Below, piece after piece: positions 1 to 5,588 of a stretch of 9,764 nucleotides of DNA (the stretch's first letter is position 1; every line of letters starts with the position of its first letter). This DNA comes from DAOTMI01 sp964605545 (GTDB taxonomy: Bacteria; Patescibacteriota; Microgenomatia; UBA12405): NCBI GenBank assembly GCA_964605545.1, contig CAZSCX010000022.1:1-9764 (forward strand), given 5' to 3'. The position numbers and the translations under genes were made by a program. The notes beneath the pieces are model-generated. The model ran no database searches. It had not been told where the DNA came from and worked only from the letters and a program-made list of their open reading frames with translations.

Positions 1-275
1 CCGACTATGAAAAAGGTACATTGAATATCAAAACCGTCACAAAGATCGAGAACTTTTTGAACATTTTCATAATCGTAACCGTCGTCAAAGGTGATGGCAA
101 TACGGTTTGGATTGGGAACGAATTCTTTAATATATTCCGGTTTTGGATGAGTAATTTTTTTTATAGATTCGGGGATATAGAAATCAGGTTGAGGTTTTGG
201 ACGATGACAAGAGACGGCGGTGGCGGCAATGGTTGAGACCAAAAAACCACTAATAATTTCTTTGCTTTTTGACAT
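1..275 (-). CDS. polysaccharide deacetylase (NodB-type, CE4), N-terminal part; C-terminus outside window
   Basis: Only the first 91 codons are inside the window; the gene continues past base 1. Reading from ATG at 275, the protein starts MSKSKEIISGFLVSTIAA, a short signal peptide that ends AVSC at residues 20-23, a possible lipobox with Cys23 as lipidation site. After a Pro/Lys-rich linker comes the NodB domain: ITFDDGYD (residues 61-68), whose two Asp residues are the family's catalytic base and a metal ligand, then CTFFIV (86-91), the family's second conserved strand. CE4 enzymes remove N-acetyl (or similar) groups from envelope polysaccharides or peptidoglycan, so an extracytoplasmic, membrane-tethered role is inferred. 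The start is supported by a TATAAT box 7 nt upstream and the absence of a Shine-Dalgarno. It is divergent from the RRM gene. The family call is secure; the substrate is not visible. Confidence 0.88.
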   Translation of the reverse strand, partial: MSKSKEIISGFLVSTIAATAVSCHRPKPQPDFYIPESIKKITHPKPEYIKEFVPNPNRIAITFDDGYDYENVQKVLDLCDGFDIQCTFFIV

Positions 276-282
276 TGGCGAT

Positions 283-288
283 ATTATA
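283..288 (-). promoter_or_regulatory. predicted -10 box, leaderless start of the deacetylase gene
   Basis: TATAAT on the minus strand (context GAGTTATAAT) followed by 7 nt and the ATG at 275. With normal -10 to +1 spacing, transcription would start at about the A of ATG. I see no convincing -35. Confidence 0.55.
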
Positions 289-298
289 ACTCAATTTA

Positions 299-307
299 TG
301 GTATAAT
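299..307 (+). promoter_or_regulatory. extended -10 promoter of the RRM gene
   Basis: TGGTATAAT is a perfect TGn-TATAAT extended -10 on the plus strand. It lies 11 bp from the oppositely directed TATAAT of the deacetylase gene. The first good start downstream is ATG 383, so this promoter would give a leader of roughly 70 nt, unlike most promoters in the window. Confidence 0.55.
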
Positions 308-382
308 TGGAACTGTAGGGAAAGTTCTGTCAAAGTTTAGTTGAAAAGAGGTCGCTACATTATTAACTGTTTATTCAAAAAA

Positions 383-712
383 ATGAATAAAAAACTATAT
401 GTCGGCGGCTTGAGTTTTCAAACAACCGATGACACTTTAGGGCAAGCATTTGCCCAAGCTGGAACAGTGGTCTCAGCAGTCGTTATTAAAGATAAATTCT
501 CTGGTAGATCCAAGGGTTTTGGTTTTGTAGAGATGGCAACTGATGAAGAAGCCACAGCTGCAATTGCCATGTGGAACGATAAAGAACTTGACGGTAGAAC
601 CGTAAAAGTAAATGAAGCTCGTCCCATGGAAGATCGTCCCCCTCGAAGAGACTTCGGCGGTAATCGCGGAGGTTTTGGCGGTGGAAACCGTTCAGGTGGA
701 AGCAGATATTAA
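383..712 (+). CDS. RRM-domain RNA-binding protein with Gly-rich tail
   Basis: 109 aa from ATG 383. One RNA recognition motif fills residues 4-80: RNP2 is LYVGGL (5-10) and RNP1 is KGFGFVEM (44-51), with the aromatic residues that stack on RNA bases (Tyr6, Phe46, Phe48). A short tail (82-109) rich in Gly, Arg, Asn and Phe follows, as in cyanobacterial Rbp proteins and other small bacterial glycine-rich RRM proteins, several of which are cold-induced and bind single-stranded RNA. Here the role (RNA chaperone or stability factor, cytoplasmic) is inferred from the family. The frame is open upstream to a TTG at 341, but the RRM begins exactly at 383 and the extra residues look like untranslated leader. 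It is monocistronic: own promoter at 299-307, strong terminator at 735-763. Confidence 0.92.
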   Translation: MNKKLYVGGLSFQTTDDTLGQAFAQAGTVVSAVVIKDKFSGRSKGFGFVEMATDEEATAAIAMWNDKELDGRTVKVNEARPMEDRPPRRDFGGNRGGFGGGNRSGGSRY

Positions 713-734
713 TAATCTGAGTCTTTAAAAAATT

Positions 735-763
735 AAATAGCGCCTTCGGGCGCTATTTTTTTT
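735..763 (+). terminator. intrinsic terminator, bidirectional
   Basis: A 10-bp stem (735-744 pairs with 749-758) has the very stable loop TTCG (745-748) and is followed by a T-run up to 763. On the minus strand the same hairpin is followed by a T-rich stretch (TTTAATTTTTT), so it can also end transcripts of the SMR-like gene that converges on it. Confidence 0.9.
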
Positions 764-770
764 ATTTAAA

Positions 771-820
771 CCCCTCTCCCCGCCGCTGCGGGGTTTCTCC
801 CCTTGAAAAAGGGAGAACAC
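771..820. repeat. GC-rich double-hairpin element (REP-like)
   Basis: A strongly GC-rich island in AT-rich surroundings, between two convergent genes. First hairpin: CCCCGC (778-783) pairs with GCGGGG (788-793), loop CGCT. Second: TTCTCCC (795-801) pairs with GGGAGAA (811-817), 9-nt loop. TCTCCC at 775-780 could pair with the same GGGAGA instead, so two folds compete. The composition resembles dispersed intergenic palindromes (REP-type) of many bacteria. Only one copy is in this window, so repeat status is inferred. Confidence 0.5.
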
Positions 821-827
821 CTAAATG

Positions 828-1133
828 TTATTTCAATTCGAGAATATAGATTGAAACTAGACCCATTAGAATACCGATAATTTCCAAAAGAGTAATTGGA
901 TCTTTGAAAAAGAAATAATCGGCAAAAACAAGGGTGATAACATTGACAAGAATTTCGATAAAGGTGGCTGAGACTATATTCATAAATCTAAAAGTATAGG
1001 CAAGGAGCAAAAGGGCAATAATCCAAAGAGTAAGTCCAAGAAAAAAATTAATCAAACCATTGTCGATAGTCCATTTTTTGATAAAAACGTCGCCAACGGT
1101 AAGAATCAATCCACCTAAAATTAGCAGAAGCAT
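828..1133 (-). CDS. small four-helix transporter-like protein (SMR/EamA, DMT superfamily)
   Basis: 101 aa with four predicted membrane helices at about residues 2-20, 27-47, 53-73 and 81-99, the size and layout of small multidrug resistance proteins and of half-size EamA/ArnE-like units, which work as dimers in the cytoplasmic membrane. Helix 1 ends GDVFIKKW (14-21), matching the Gly...Lys-Trp end of helix 1 in this superfamily, and helix 4 has the typical GILMGLVSIYILE. The membrane Glu of EmrE (Glu14) is not obvious; Asp15 and Glu60 are the in-membrane acids. So a proton-coupled drug exporter is not assured; a lipid-linked substrate flippase is the alternative. It starts 18 nt after the DUF5680-like gene and has its own -10 box. 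No substrate can be named. Confidence 0.72.
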   Translation of the reverse strand: MLLLILGGLILTVGDVFIKKWTIDNGLINFFLGLTLWIIALLLLAYTFRFMNIVSATFIEILVNVITLVFADYFFFKDPITLLEIIGILMGLVSIYILELK

Positions 1134-1139
1134 TGATTA

Positions 1140-1148
1140 ATAATAACA
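1140..1148 (-). promoter_or_regulatory. extended -10, leaderless start of the SMR-like gene
   Basis: On the minus strand TGT-TATTAT is followed by 6 nt and ATG 1133. It lies in the 18-nt gap after the stop of the upstream gene, and no Shine-Dalgarno is present. Confidence 0.45.
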
Positions 1149-1151
1149 GAA

Positions 1152-1643
1152 TTATTTTATCTGACAAAGGGTGACCCAGTGGACAAAAACTATTTTGCCA
1201 TTGTATTTGATTGTTTCTTTGGCACAGGTAGTGGGAGGATCGATATCGTTACTAATAATTTTGTAATAATATTGCCAGCCATTTTTTTGATGATAACAGT
1301 TTTCTTTGAGACGGGTTTCTTCAATTTTTTCGACAATAGTTTCTTTAAGAAAAGAATATATTTCTTGTGGTGTAACATAAAGTCGTTTAAGTGTGGAAGG
1401 GGCACAAACGCCGCCAAGATAAGTTCGGGTAAATCTTTCATCGTTGATTTCGACAATTTCTTGACCGGCGCCTAGTTGACCTCCGGATATATATTCGTCA
1501 TGATAAATAATCATTTCACCTTTTTTGTAATCTTCAAAATGATAAACGTTTATTGGAAAAAGACGACGAGTAGCGGTTCTTGGTTTTTCTTTGCTGGCAT
1601 ATGATGCTTTTAGACCGATATTTAAGGCCATTTCTTTTGGCAT
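1152..1643 (-). CDS. uncharacterised protein, resembles DUF5680
   Basis: 163 aa, soluble, without signal peptide or membrane segment. The central part (residues about 40-100) reads as alternating strands, with YHDEYISGGQLGAGQEIVEI, then a TYLGGV strand, a TPQEIYSFLKETI helix, and a C-terminal strand KIVFVHWVTL. The order 'Y-D-Y..G, GQE-V, Y-G-V, FLKE' reminds me of DUF5680, a domain of unknown function; this is recollection, not a search. Function is unknown. The start at 1643 is chosen because a TATAAT box ends 5 nt upstream; Met5 at 1631 is an alternative that would leave a 17-nt spacing. Its predicted -10 contains the stop codon of dinB. It lies between a Y-family polymerase and an SMR-like gene on the same strand, but separate promoters weaken any functional inference. 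Confidence 0.75.
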   Translation of the reverse strand: MPKEMALNIGLKASYASKEKPRTATRRLFPINVYHFEDYKKGEMIIYHDEYISGGQLGAGQEIVEINDERFTRTYLGGVCAPSTLKRLYVTPQEIYSFLKETIVEKIEETRLKENCYHQKNGWQYYYKIISNDIDPPTTCAKETIKYNGKIVFVHWVTLCQIK

Positions 1644-1648
1644 AGGAT

Positions 1649-1654
1649 ATTATA
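1649..1654 (-). promoter_or_regulatory. -10 box containing the dinB stop codon
   Basis: Minus strand TATAAT, preceded directly by TG. The stop TAA of dinB (1652-1650) forms its bases 3-5, as GTA-TAA-T. ATG 1643 begins 5 nt further on, so a leaderless or nearly leaderless transcript is predicted. Confidence 0.5.
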
Positions 1655-2894
1655 CATCAGTGGCAATAAATTGCTCCAAATCGCGGATATTGCCAAAACC
1701 GACCCGGTCGGGAACGAGAGATTCGGTACCCAGCATCATGGCCGGAGTAATAATAAAATTTCCCCATTTTTCGGTAATTTTGTCCAAAGCTTGGGTAAGA
1801 TTTAATTTTTGGTTGATATTGGTAAAAAAATCAAGTTGGGTAGAATTGGTTTTTTCTAATTCAAAAATAGAAACAGCCAAATTGGCAAGAGGAGTTTTGT
1901 ATGGAGATTGAGTCATAATTTTGAAAGCTCTTTTGTAGATATCGGCGGTACTAAAAAGTGGTGAAGAGGCAAGATGGCCGTGGTGCCAAAAAGAATGATC
2001 ACGATAAAGTAGAGAAACATGGACTCCCCGACAACGGAAACCATCGAGGCGGAGACGGAGAGATGTTTTTTCGACTAATTTGTGGAGAATGGGAGATAAT
2101 TCTTTTGGAGTGCTAAAAGGTTTTGGAAGTGAATACATGGCGCCATAACTTTTACGAATAATTTCAAAATCATCAATTTCCCAACCATGAAGACGAAGAT
2201 ACCAATAATAACCGGCAATAGAATGAAAGGCGAAACGAAGTGTAGAAATGGGAGCATTGTAAAAATCAAGAACAGTGTAGATGTGACAATTATTGAGACG
2301 AATGGCGAAATTATTTTTTATGCCACAAATATCAGTGAGAGATAAACGGGAATAAACCGATTGATAATTTTGGTAATTAATTTCTTCCAAACCATCAGGT
2401 TTTTTGAGATTGCTGGCCATTTTTGCCAAAAAACGATTTGGGCCTATACCAACGGAAACAGTTAGCCAGTCGCCTATTTCTTTTTTTATTTTTTGTTTAA
2501 TTTCTTGGCCAAGATGGAACATGCCTTTTTGGAAAGAAGAATAGCCTTCAAAATTAAGGACAAATTCATCAATGGATTTGGGGACAAAATCGGTGGTGTA
2601 AGTAGAAATAAGTTGACGTAATTTGAGATGGACATTGCGATACTTCCAGGGATCCGGTTCTAAAACATAGAGCGAGGGACAAAGTAATTTAGCTTCTTTG
2701 ACCCGCATGCCTAGTTTGATACCAAGTGTTTTGGCTTCGATTGAAGGGGCTAAGATGACACCATTGTCGCTGGCATAGGCGGCAACGGCAATAGGACGGC
2801 CGCGGAGTAAGGGGTTGGCTTGTTGCTCGACAGTCGCAAAACAAGAATTAAGATCAATGTGCATAATAGTCGAAGGTTTTTGATTAAAATCCAT
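1650..2894 (-). CDS. dinB: Y-family DNA polymerase, DinB/Pol IV-like
   Basis: 414 aa, slightly longer than E. coli Pol IV (351 aa). Error-prone translesion synthesis past damaged template bases. Palm motifs are intact: HIDLNSCFATVEQ (residues 12-24, metal-binding Asp14, steric-gate aromatic Phe19) and KSIDEFVLNF (106-115, Asp109 and Glu110). Finger motif RGRPIAVAAY (31-40) and the later VSVGIGPNRFLAKMAS helix-hairpin region are also typical. Near the C-terminus QLDFF (353-357) fits the beta-clamp-binding pentapeptide, so recruitment by the sliding clamp is expected. About 55 residues follow it and include the PDRVGFG segment. The ATG overlaps the end of an 84-aa gene by 11 nt and has a Shine-Dalgarno GAGGAG 7 nt upstream, so the two are likely co-translated. 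No LexA-type operator is evident. The subfamily (DinB versus UmuC/ImuB) is less certain than the family. Confidence 0.93.
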   Translation of the reverse strand: MDFNQKPSTIMHIDLNSCFATVEQQANPLLRGRPIAVAAYASDNGVILAPSIEAKTLGIKLGMRVKEAKLLCPSLYVLEPDPWKYRNVHLKLRQLISTYTTDFVPKSIDEFVLNFEGYSSFQKGMFHLGQEIKQKIKKEIGDWLTVSVGIGPNRFLAKMASNLKKPDGLEEINYQNYQSVYSRLSLTDICGIKNNFAIRLNNCHIYTVLDFYNAPISTLRFAFHSIAGYYWYLRLHGWEIDDFEIIRKSYGAMYSLPKPFSTPKELSPILHKLVEKTSLRLRLDGFRCRGVHVSLLYRDHSFWHHGHLASSPLFSTADIYKRAFKIMTQSPYKTPLANLAVSIFELEKTNSTQLDFFTNINQKLNLTQALDKITEKWGNFIITPAMMLGTESLVPDRVGFGNIRDLEQFIATDV

Positions 2895-3138
2895 CGCTAA
2901 TCTCCTCTAAACGCCAAAATAAATTGTCGGTATTGAAAACAAGACGAAAAAAAACATTTTCGGCAACCAGAGAAAAGACATGAAAAAGAGTATTCCCTTG
3001 GCGATAAGTATGGTGAAGGCCAATCCTGGAAACAGAATAATCACGGCCATCCCAACGTAATTTAAGAGGTAGAACTTTGCGGGTTTTGGCATCAAAGGCC
3101 AGGACAACAGAAATGGGAACATTGATTTTTTGACTCAC
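2884..3138 (-). CDS. 84-aa hypothetical protein co-encoded with the Y-family polymerase
   Basis: 84 aa from GTG 3138; ends 11 nt inside dinB in another frame. No membrane segment or signal. The sequence looks like a small beta-rich fold: PISVVLAFD (8-16), VLPLKLRWDGRDYSVSRIGL (22-41), then NTLFHVFSLV, FFRLVFN and a closing FWRLEEISDGF. The pattern 'Trp-x-Gly-Arg-x-Tyr-x-Val ... Phe-Arg-Leu ... Trp-x-Leu-Glu-x-x-x-Asp' resembles my memory of the small DUF6504 proteins; unverified. Since it is the first gene of the unit and overlaps dinB, a role in regulating or assisting the polymerase is a reasonable inference, nothing more. The GTG start is supported by a TATAAC box 6 nt upstream. No other start fits: an ATG at 3122 in another frame only opens a shadow. 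Confidence 0.72.
   Translation of the reverse strand: MSQKINVPISVVLAFDAKTRKVLPLKLRWDGRDYSVSRIGLHHTYRQGNTLFHVFSLVAENVFFRLVFNTDNLFWRLEEISDGF
2902..2907 (-). promoter_or_regulatory. Shine-Dalgarno of dinB
   Basis: Minus strand GAGGAG, 7 nt from ATG 2894, the clearest Shine-Dalgarno in the window. It lies inside the upstream 84-aa gene, in line with internal initiation on a shared mRNA, and shows that this organism still uses anti-SD pairing. Confidence 0.75.
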
Positions 3139-3144
3139 ACTTTA

Positions 3145-3150
3145 GTTATA
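3145..3150 (-). promoter_or_regulatory. -10 box, leaderless GTG start of the 84-aa gene/dinB unit
   Basis: Minus strand TATAAC (context GGGTATAAC) followed by 6 nt and GTG 3138. Without a Shine-Dalgarno, this predicts an mRNA starting at or next to GTG. Confidence 0.5.
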
Positions 3151-3200
3151 CCCGAAGAAAATACGAAGTCAAGACCTATCTTTTTTATTAAAAGTACACA

Positions 3201-3217
3201 AAAGGGGGTGATATAAT
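3201..3217 (+). promoter_or_regulatory. extended -10 overlapping a Shine-Dalgarno-like run before the aminopeptidase gene
   Basis: AAAGGGGGTGAT (3201-3212) differs by one base from the ideal AAGGAGGTGAT and would suit the GTG at 3218 (9 nt from the G-run). The overlapping TGATATAAT (3209-3217) is a perfect TGn-TATAAT extended -10 and would suit a nearly leaderless ATG at 3227 (9 nt). Both cannot be used in the same transcript, because the -10 is upstream of +1. Confidence 0.5.
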
Positions 3218-3226
3218 GTGGCGGGG

Positions 3227-4354
3227 ATGAAAAATAATAAACAAATACAAAGATTGGCCGATATTGTGGTCAAAGATTCAATGCAAATAAAAGAAGGTGA
3301 TAAATTTTTATTAAATTTTAGTGTTAGTGGAATTGAATTGGCAAAAATAATTGCTTATGAAGCAGCAAAATTGGGAGCGGCAGTTATAAGTCGTTGTGTA
3401 GACAAAGGAGTGGAAGCGGCAATTTTGGATGGAGTTGGAAAAAATCAAAAAGCAGAAATATTGACAGAAATAGTAATGGGAGAAAATAGTGATATCGCTT
3501 GGGCAAATAAGATTTTTTATATTCGAAGTAATGATAATCCTCAGGTTTGGGATAGAGTTAATCCAAAAATAATGGGAGAATATCACAAGGCACTTTATCC
3601 AAGTCAAAAAATTCGGGTAGAAAGAAGAAGGTGGGGTTTGTTGTATTTGCCAACAAAAGCAGAAGCAAAAAAAGACAAAATAAATTTTGAAGATTATGAA
3701 AAATTGTTTTTTAAGGCTTGTAACCGACCATGGAAAGAAATAGAAAAAGCGCAACAAATATTGATAGATAAATATTTAGATTTGGGAAAAGAACTGGAAA
3801 TAGTAGCCGGAAAAACACATTTGAAAATGAGTATAGAAAAACAGAGATTTGAAAATTCAACAATCGAATGTAATATTCCCGGAAGTGAAGTTTTTTCCAG
3901 TCCGGTGAGAGGAACAATTGAAGGTCAATTAATTCTTCCCTACCCAGTGATGTTTGCGGGAAAATGTTTACCAAATATTGAATTATATTTTGAAAAAGGA
4001 AAGGTGTTTAAACATAAAACCAGTGACAAAAAAGGACAAATATTTTTGGAAGAACAATTAAATTTAGATGAAGGAGCAAGAGAGGTTGGAGAAATTGCCT
4101 TGGGAACTAATAGTATATTTAAAAGACCTTTTTTAAATGGCTTGTTTGTTGAAAAAGTTGGAGGTAGTGGTCATATTGCAATTGGTTGTTCATATCAGGG
4201 AAAGGTTGATAATGGAGTCAGAAGTGTCAATCATGTTGATTTAACTTTTATGATGTTGCCAAAATTTGGTGGAGGAAAAGTGGTGGTTGACGGAAAAGTA
4301 ATTCAGAAAAATGGAAAATTTTTAGATAAAAAACTAGATATTTTGAATCATTAA
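3227..4354 (+). CDS. aminopeptidase, M29 family (AmpS/AmpT-like)
   Basis: 375 aa from ATG 3227, a usual M29 length. M29 enzymes are cytoplasmic two-metal aminopeptidases that release N-terminal amino acids from peptides. Expected metal ligands are all visible: Glu221 in PGSEVFSSP, Glu289 in GAREVGEIALG, His316 in GHIAIG, and His336 and Asp338 in VNHVDLTFMM. The usual LFDENA segment is replaced by LFVEKVGGSG (306-315), a mild divergence. The N-terminal half is the expected alpha/beta domain beginning near KEGDKFLLNF. ATG 3227 matches the family N-terminus and the extended -10 at 3209-3217; GTG 3218 (three residues longer) is the alternative, favoured by the SD-like run. Its TAA stop is immediately followed by the stop codon of the convergent 79-aa gene. 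Likely peptide recycling in a cell with few biosynthetic routes (inference). Confidence 0.9.
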   Translation: MKNNKQIQRLADIVVKDSMQIKEGDKFLLNFSVSGIELAKIIAYEAAKLGAAVISRCVDKGVEAAILDGVGKNQKAEILTEIVMGENSDIAWANKIFYIRSNDNPQVWDRVNPKIMGEYHKALYPSQKIRVERRRWGLLYLPTKAEAKKDKINFEDYEKLFFKACNRPWKEIEKAQQILIDKYLDLGKELEIVAGKTHLKMSIEKQRFENSTIECNIPGSEVFSSPVRGTIEGQLILPYPVMFAGKCLPNIELYFEKGKVFKHKTSDKKGQIFLEEQLNLDEGAREVGEIALGTNSIFKRPFLNGLFVEKVGGSGHIAIGCSYQGKVDNGVRSVNHVDLTFMMLPKFGGGKVVVDGKVIQKNGKFLDKKLDILNH

Positions 4355-4594
4355 TTATTTAGCCAAGGGATTTTCTTTCATGAGATCTTCTTCAATTTTT
4401 TGGCTAATGAGCTCACTGATTAGTTCTTTGACGCCCGGATCCAATGGATTATTGTTGGAATATTGTTCGAATAATTCAAATAAACCAAGATCTTTTGTTT
4501 CTTTCGCCAGTTGAATGTTGGGTAATGTTTCCCCTGATTTTTTGGAATAATCGGCGATGATTTGGTTTAATTCATGAATGTTTTTTTCGGACAT
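4355..4594 (-). CDS. 79-aa hypothetical protein
   Basis: 79 aa, hydrophilic, acidic, no Cys, no membrane segment. Predicted mostly helical: MSEKNIHELNQIIADYSKK, then LAKETKDLGLFELFEQYS and a last helix VKELISELISQKIEEDLMKE, separated by an Asn/Pro turn. I do not recognise the family. It starts 7 nt after the stop of the S66 peptidase on the same strand, so it may be the last gene of that transcript; there is no clear Shine-Dalgarno or -10 box before ATG 4594. Its stop codon abuts that of the convergent aminopeptidase gene. Reality as a gene is supported by position and regular amphipathic composition, not by homology. Confidence 0.6.
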   Translation of the reverse strand: MSEKNIHELNQIIADYSKKSGETLPNIQLAKETKDLGLFELFEQYSNNNPLDPGVKELISELISQKIEEDLMKENPLAK

Positions 4595-4601
4595 AGATTT
4601 T

Positions 4602-5588
4602 TTAATGATTAATGATATTAATTTTGATCAATTTTTGGGAAAGGGAAAGAGAGGCGGTGCCGCCGATGGGAAAACAAATTTTGGGATCGGTATGGCCAAA
4701 ATCGACATTGGCAACCACAGGCAGAGAATTTAATTCTTTTTTAGTTTTGATAATTTGCTCCAAAATATGGCGACTGACTTCACTGACTTTTTGGAAACGG
4801 CCAATAACAAGGCCTTTGACACCTTTGAATTCCGGAAGATGAATAAGAGATTGAAGATTTCTATCAAAATCGTGAGATTTGGAAGTACCGTCGTCTTCGA
4901 TAAATAAAATACTATCGGTAAGTGAAGGCATGTATTGGGTACCTTGAAGTAAATTAAGAGTACAAAGATTGCCACCGATAATGGTACCTTTTGCCTCTCC
5001 CTGGTTGATTAGCCAATAACCTTCGTTATCAATTAAATGACGGTCATTTTGATTGGCATACCAACGATCATCACTCCATTGTTTTGAGGCAACTATATCA
5101 AAAGGGTCAGAAGAAAAAAGACATTTTTTGAAGTAATCGAGAGTGTAATCAAAGTGAAGTTTTTGGCCCAAAGTAGAGTAATGAGCGCCCGAGTAAGTAA
5201 GTAGTCCAGTTTTTGAATATATTGCGTTATTTAGGGCAGTAATATCTGAATATCCACAGAAGATTTTGGGATTGTTTTTGATCAAATCCCAATCGATATA
5301 ATCGAGGAGTTGGTTGCAATTAAAACCACCAATGACGGTAAAAATGGCCCTAACATTTTTGTCGGCAAAGGCATCGTGAAGATCTTCAAGACGGGATTGG
5401 ATTGAAGACGAAAGGAAATCATCACAATCTTTTACATGTTTACCAAAAGAAATTTTTAGCCCCAATTCTTGAAATCGTTTTTCGGCAATTTGACGACATT
5501 TTGGAGAGATAATTTTAAGAGATTGGGCGGGGGTAATAAAACGGACAGTATCCCCTGCTTTTAGTTTATCGGGGTAAATTTTATTCAT
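4602..5588 (-). CDS. S66 serine peptidase, LD-carboxypeptidase/MccF-like
   Basis: 328 aa, full length for the family. The S66 Ser-Glu-His triad is visible: Ser114 in CGYSDITALN (111-120), Glu231 in ILFIEDDG (227-234) and His299 in VDFGHTDPKICFPIGG (295-310). GGNLCTLNLLQGT (205-217) is the conserved central motif. LdcA members trim the D-Ala from murein tetrapeptides (peptidoglycan recycling); MccF members hydrolyse the bond in microcin-C-type aminoacyl adenylates. The long insertion (about 140-200), the GTIIGGN..TLNLLQGTQYMP block and the E-D-D motif are closer to MccF/YocD-type proteins as I remember them. No signal peptide, so cytoplasmic. ATG 5588 overlaps the stop of the preceding gene (TAATG), which indicates translational coupling; only a weak AAGAAA precedes it. 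A Pfam/MEROPS subfamily tree would decide LdcA versus MccF. Confidence 0.88.
   Translation of the reverse strand: MNKIYPDKLKAGDTVRFITPAQSLKIISPKCRQIAEKRFQELGLKISFGKHVKDCDDFLSSSIQSRLEDLHDAFADKNVRAIFTVIGGFNCNQLLDYIDWDLIKNNPKIFCGYSDITALNNAIYSKTGLLTYSGAHYSTLGQKLHFDYTLDYFKKCLFSSDPFDIVASKQWSDDRWYANQNDRHLIDNEGYWLINQGEAKGTIIGGNLCTLNLLQGTQYMPSLTDSILFIEDDGTSKSHDFDRNLQSLIHLPEFKGVKGLVIGRFQKVSEVSRHILEQIIKTKKELNSLPVVANVDFGHTDPKICFPIGGTASLSLSQKLIKINIINH

Noticed and set aside
21..236. 71-aa plus-strand reading frame
   Set aside because: Antisense shadow of the deacetylase gene, whose minus-strand frame carries a signal peptide and TFDDG.
341..382. N-terminal extension of the RRM protein from TTG 341
   Set aside because: The RRM begins right after ATG 383; the extra 14 residues match no family feature and the TTG has no ribosome-binding site.
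1179..1475. 98-aa plus-strand frame
   Set aside because: Phe/Ile-rich antisense of the DUF5680-like gene; no start signal.
1650..3138. Reading the Y-family polymerase unit as an SOS mutasome (ImuA-ImuB-DnaE2)
   Set aside because: No RecA-like ImuA or DnaE2 is present, the polymerase has intact catalytic Asp/Glu, and no LexA-type operator is visible.
3311..3757. 148-aa minus-strand frame
   Set aside because: Antisense to the M29 aminopeptidase; extreme Phe/Ile/Cys composition typical of the complement of Lys/Glu-rich AT-rich coding sequence.
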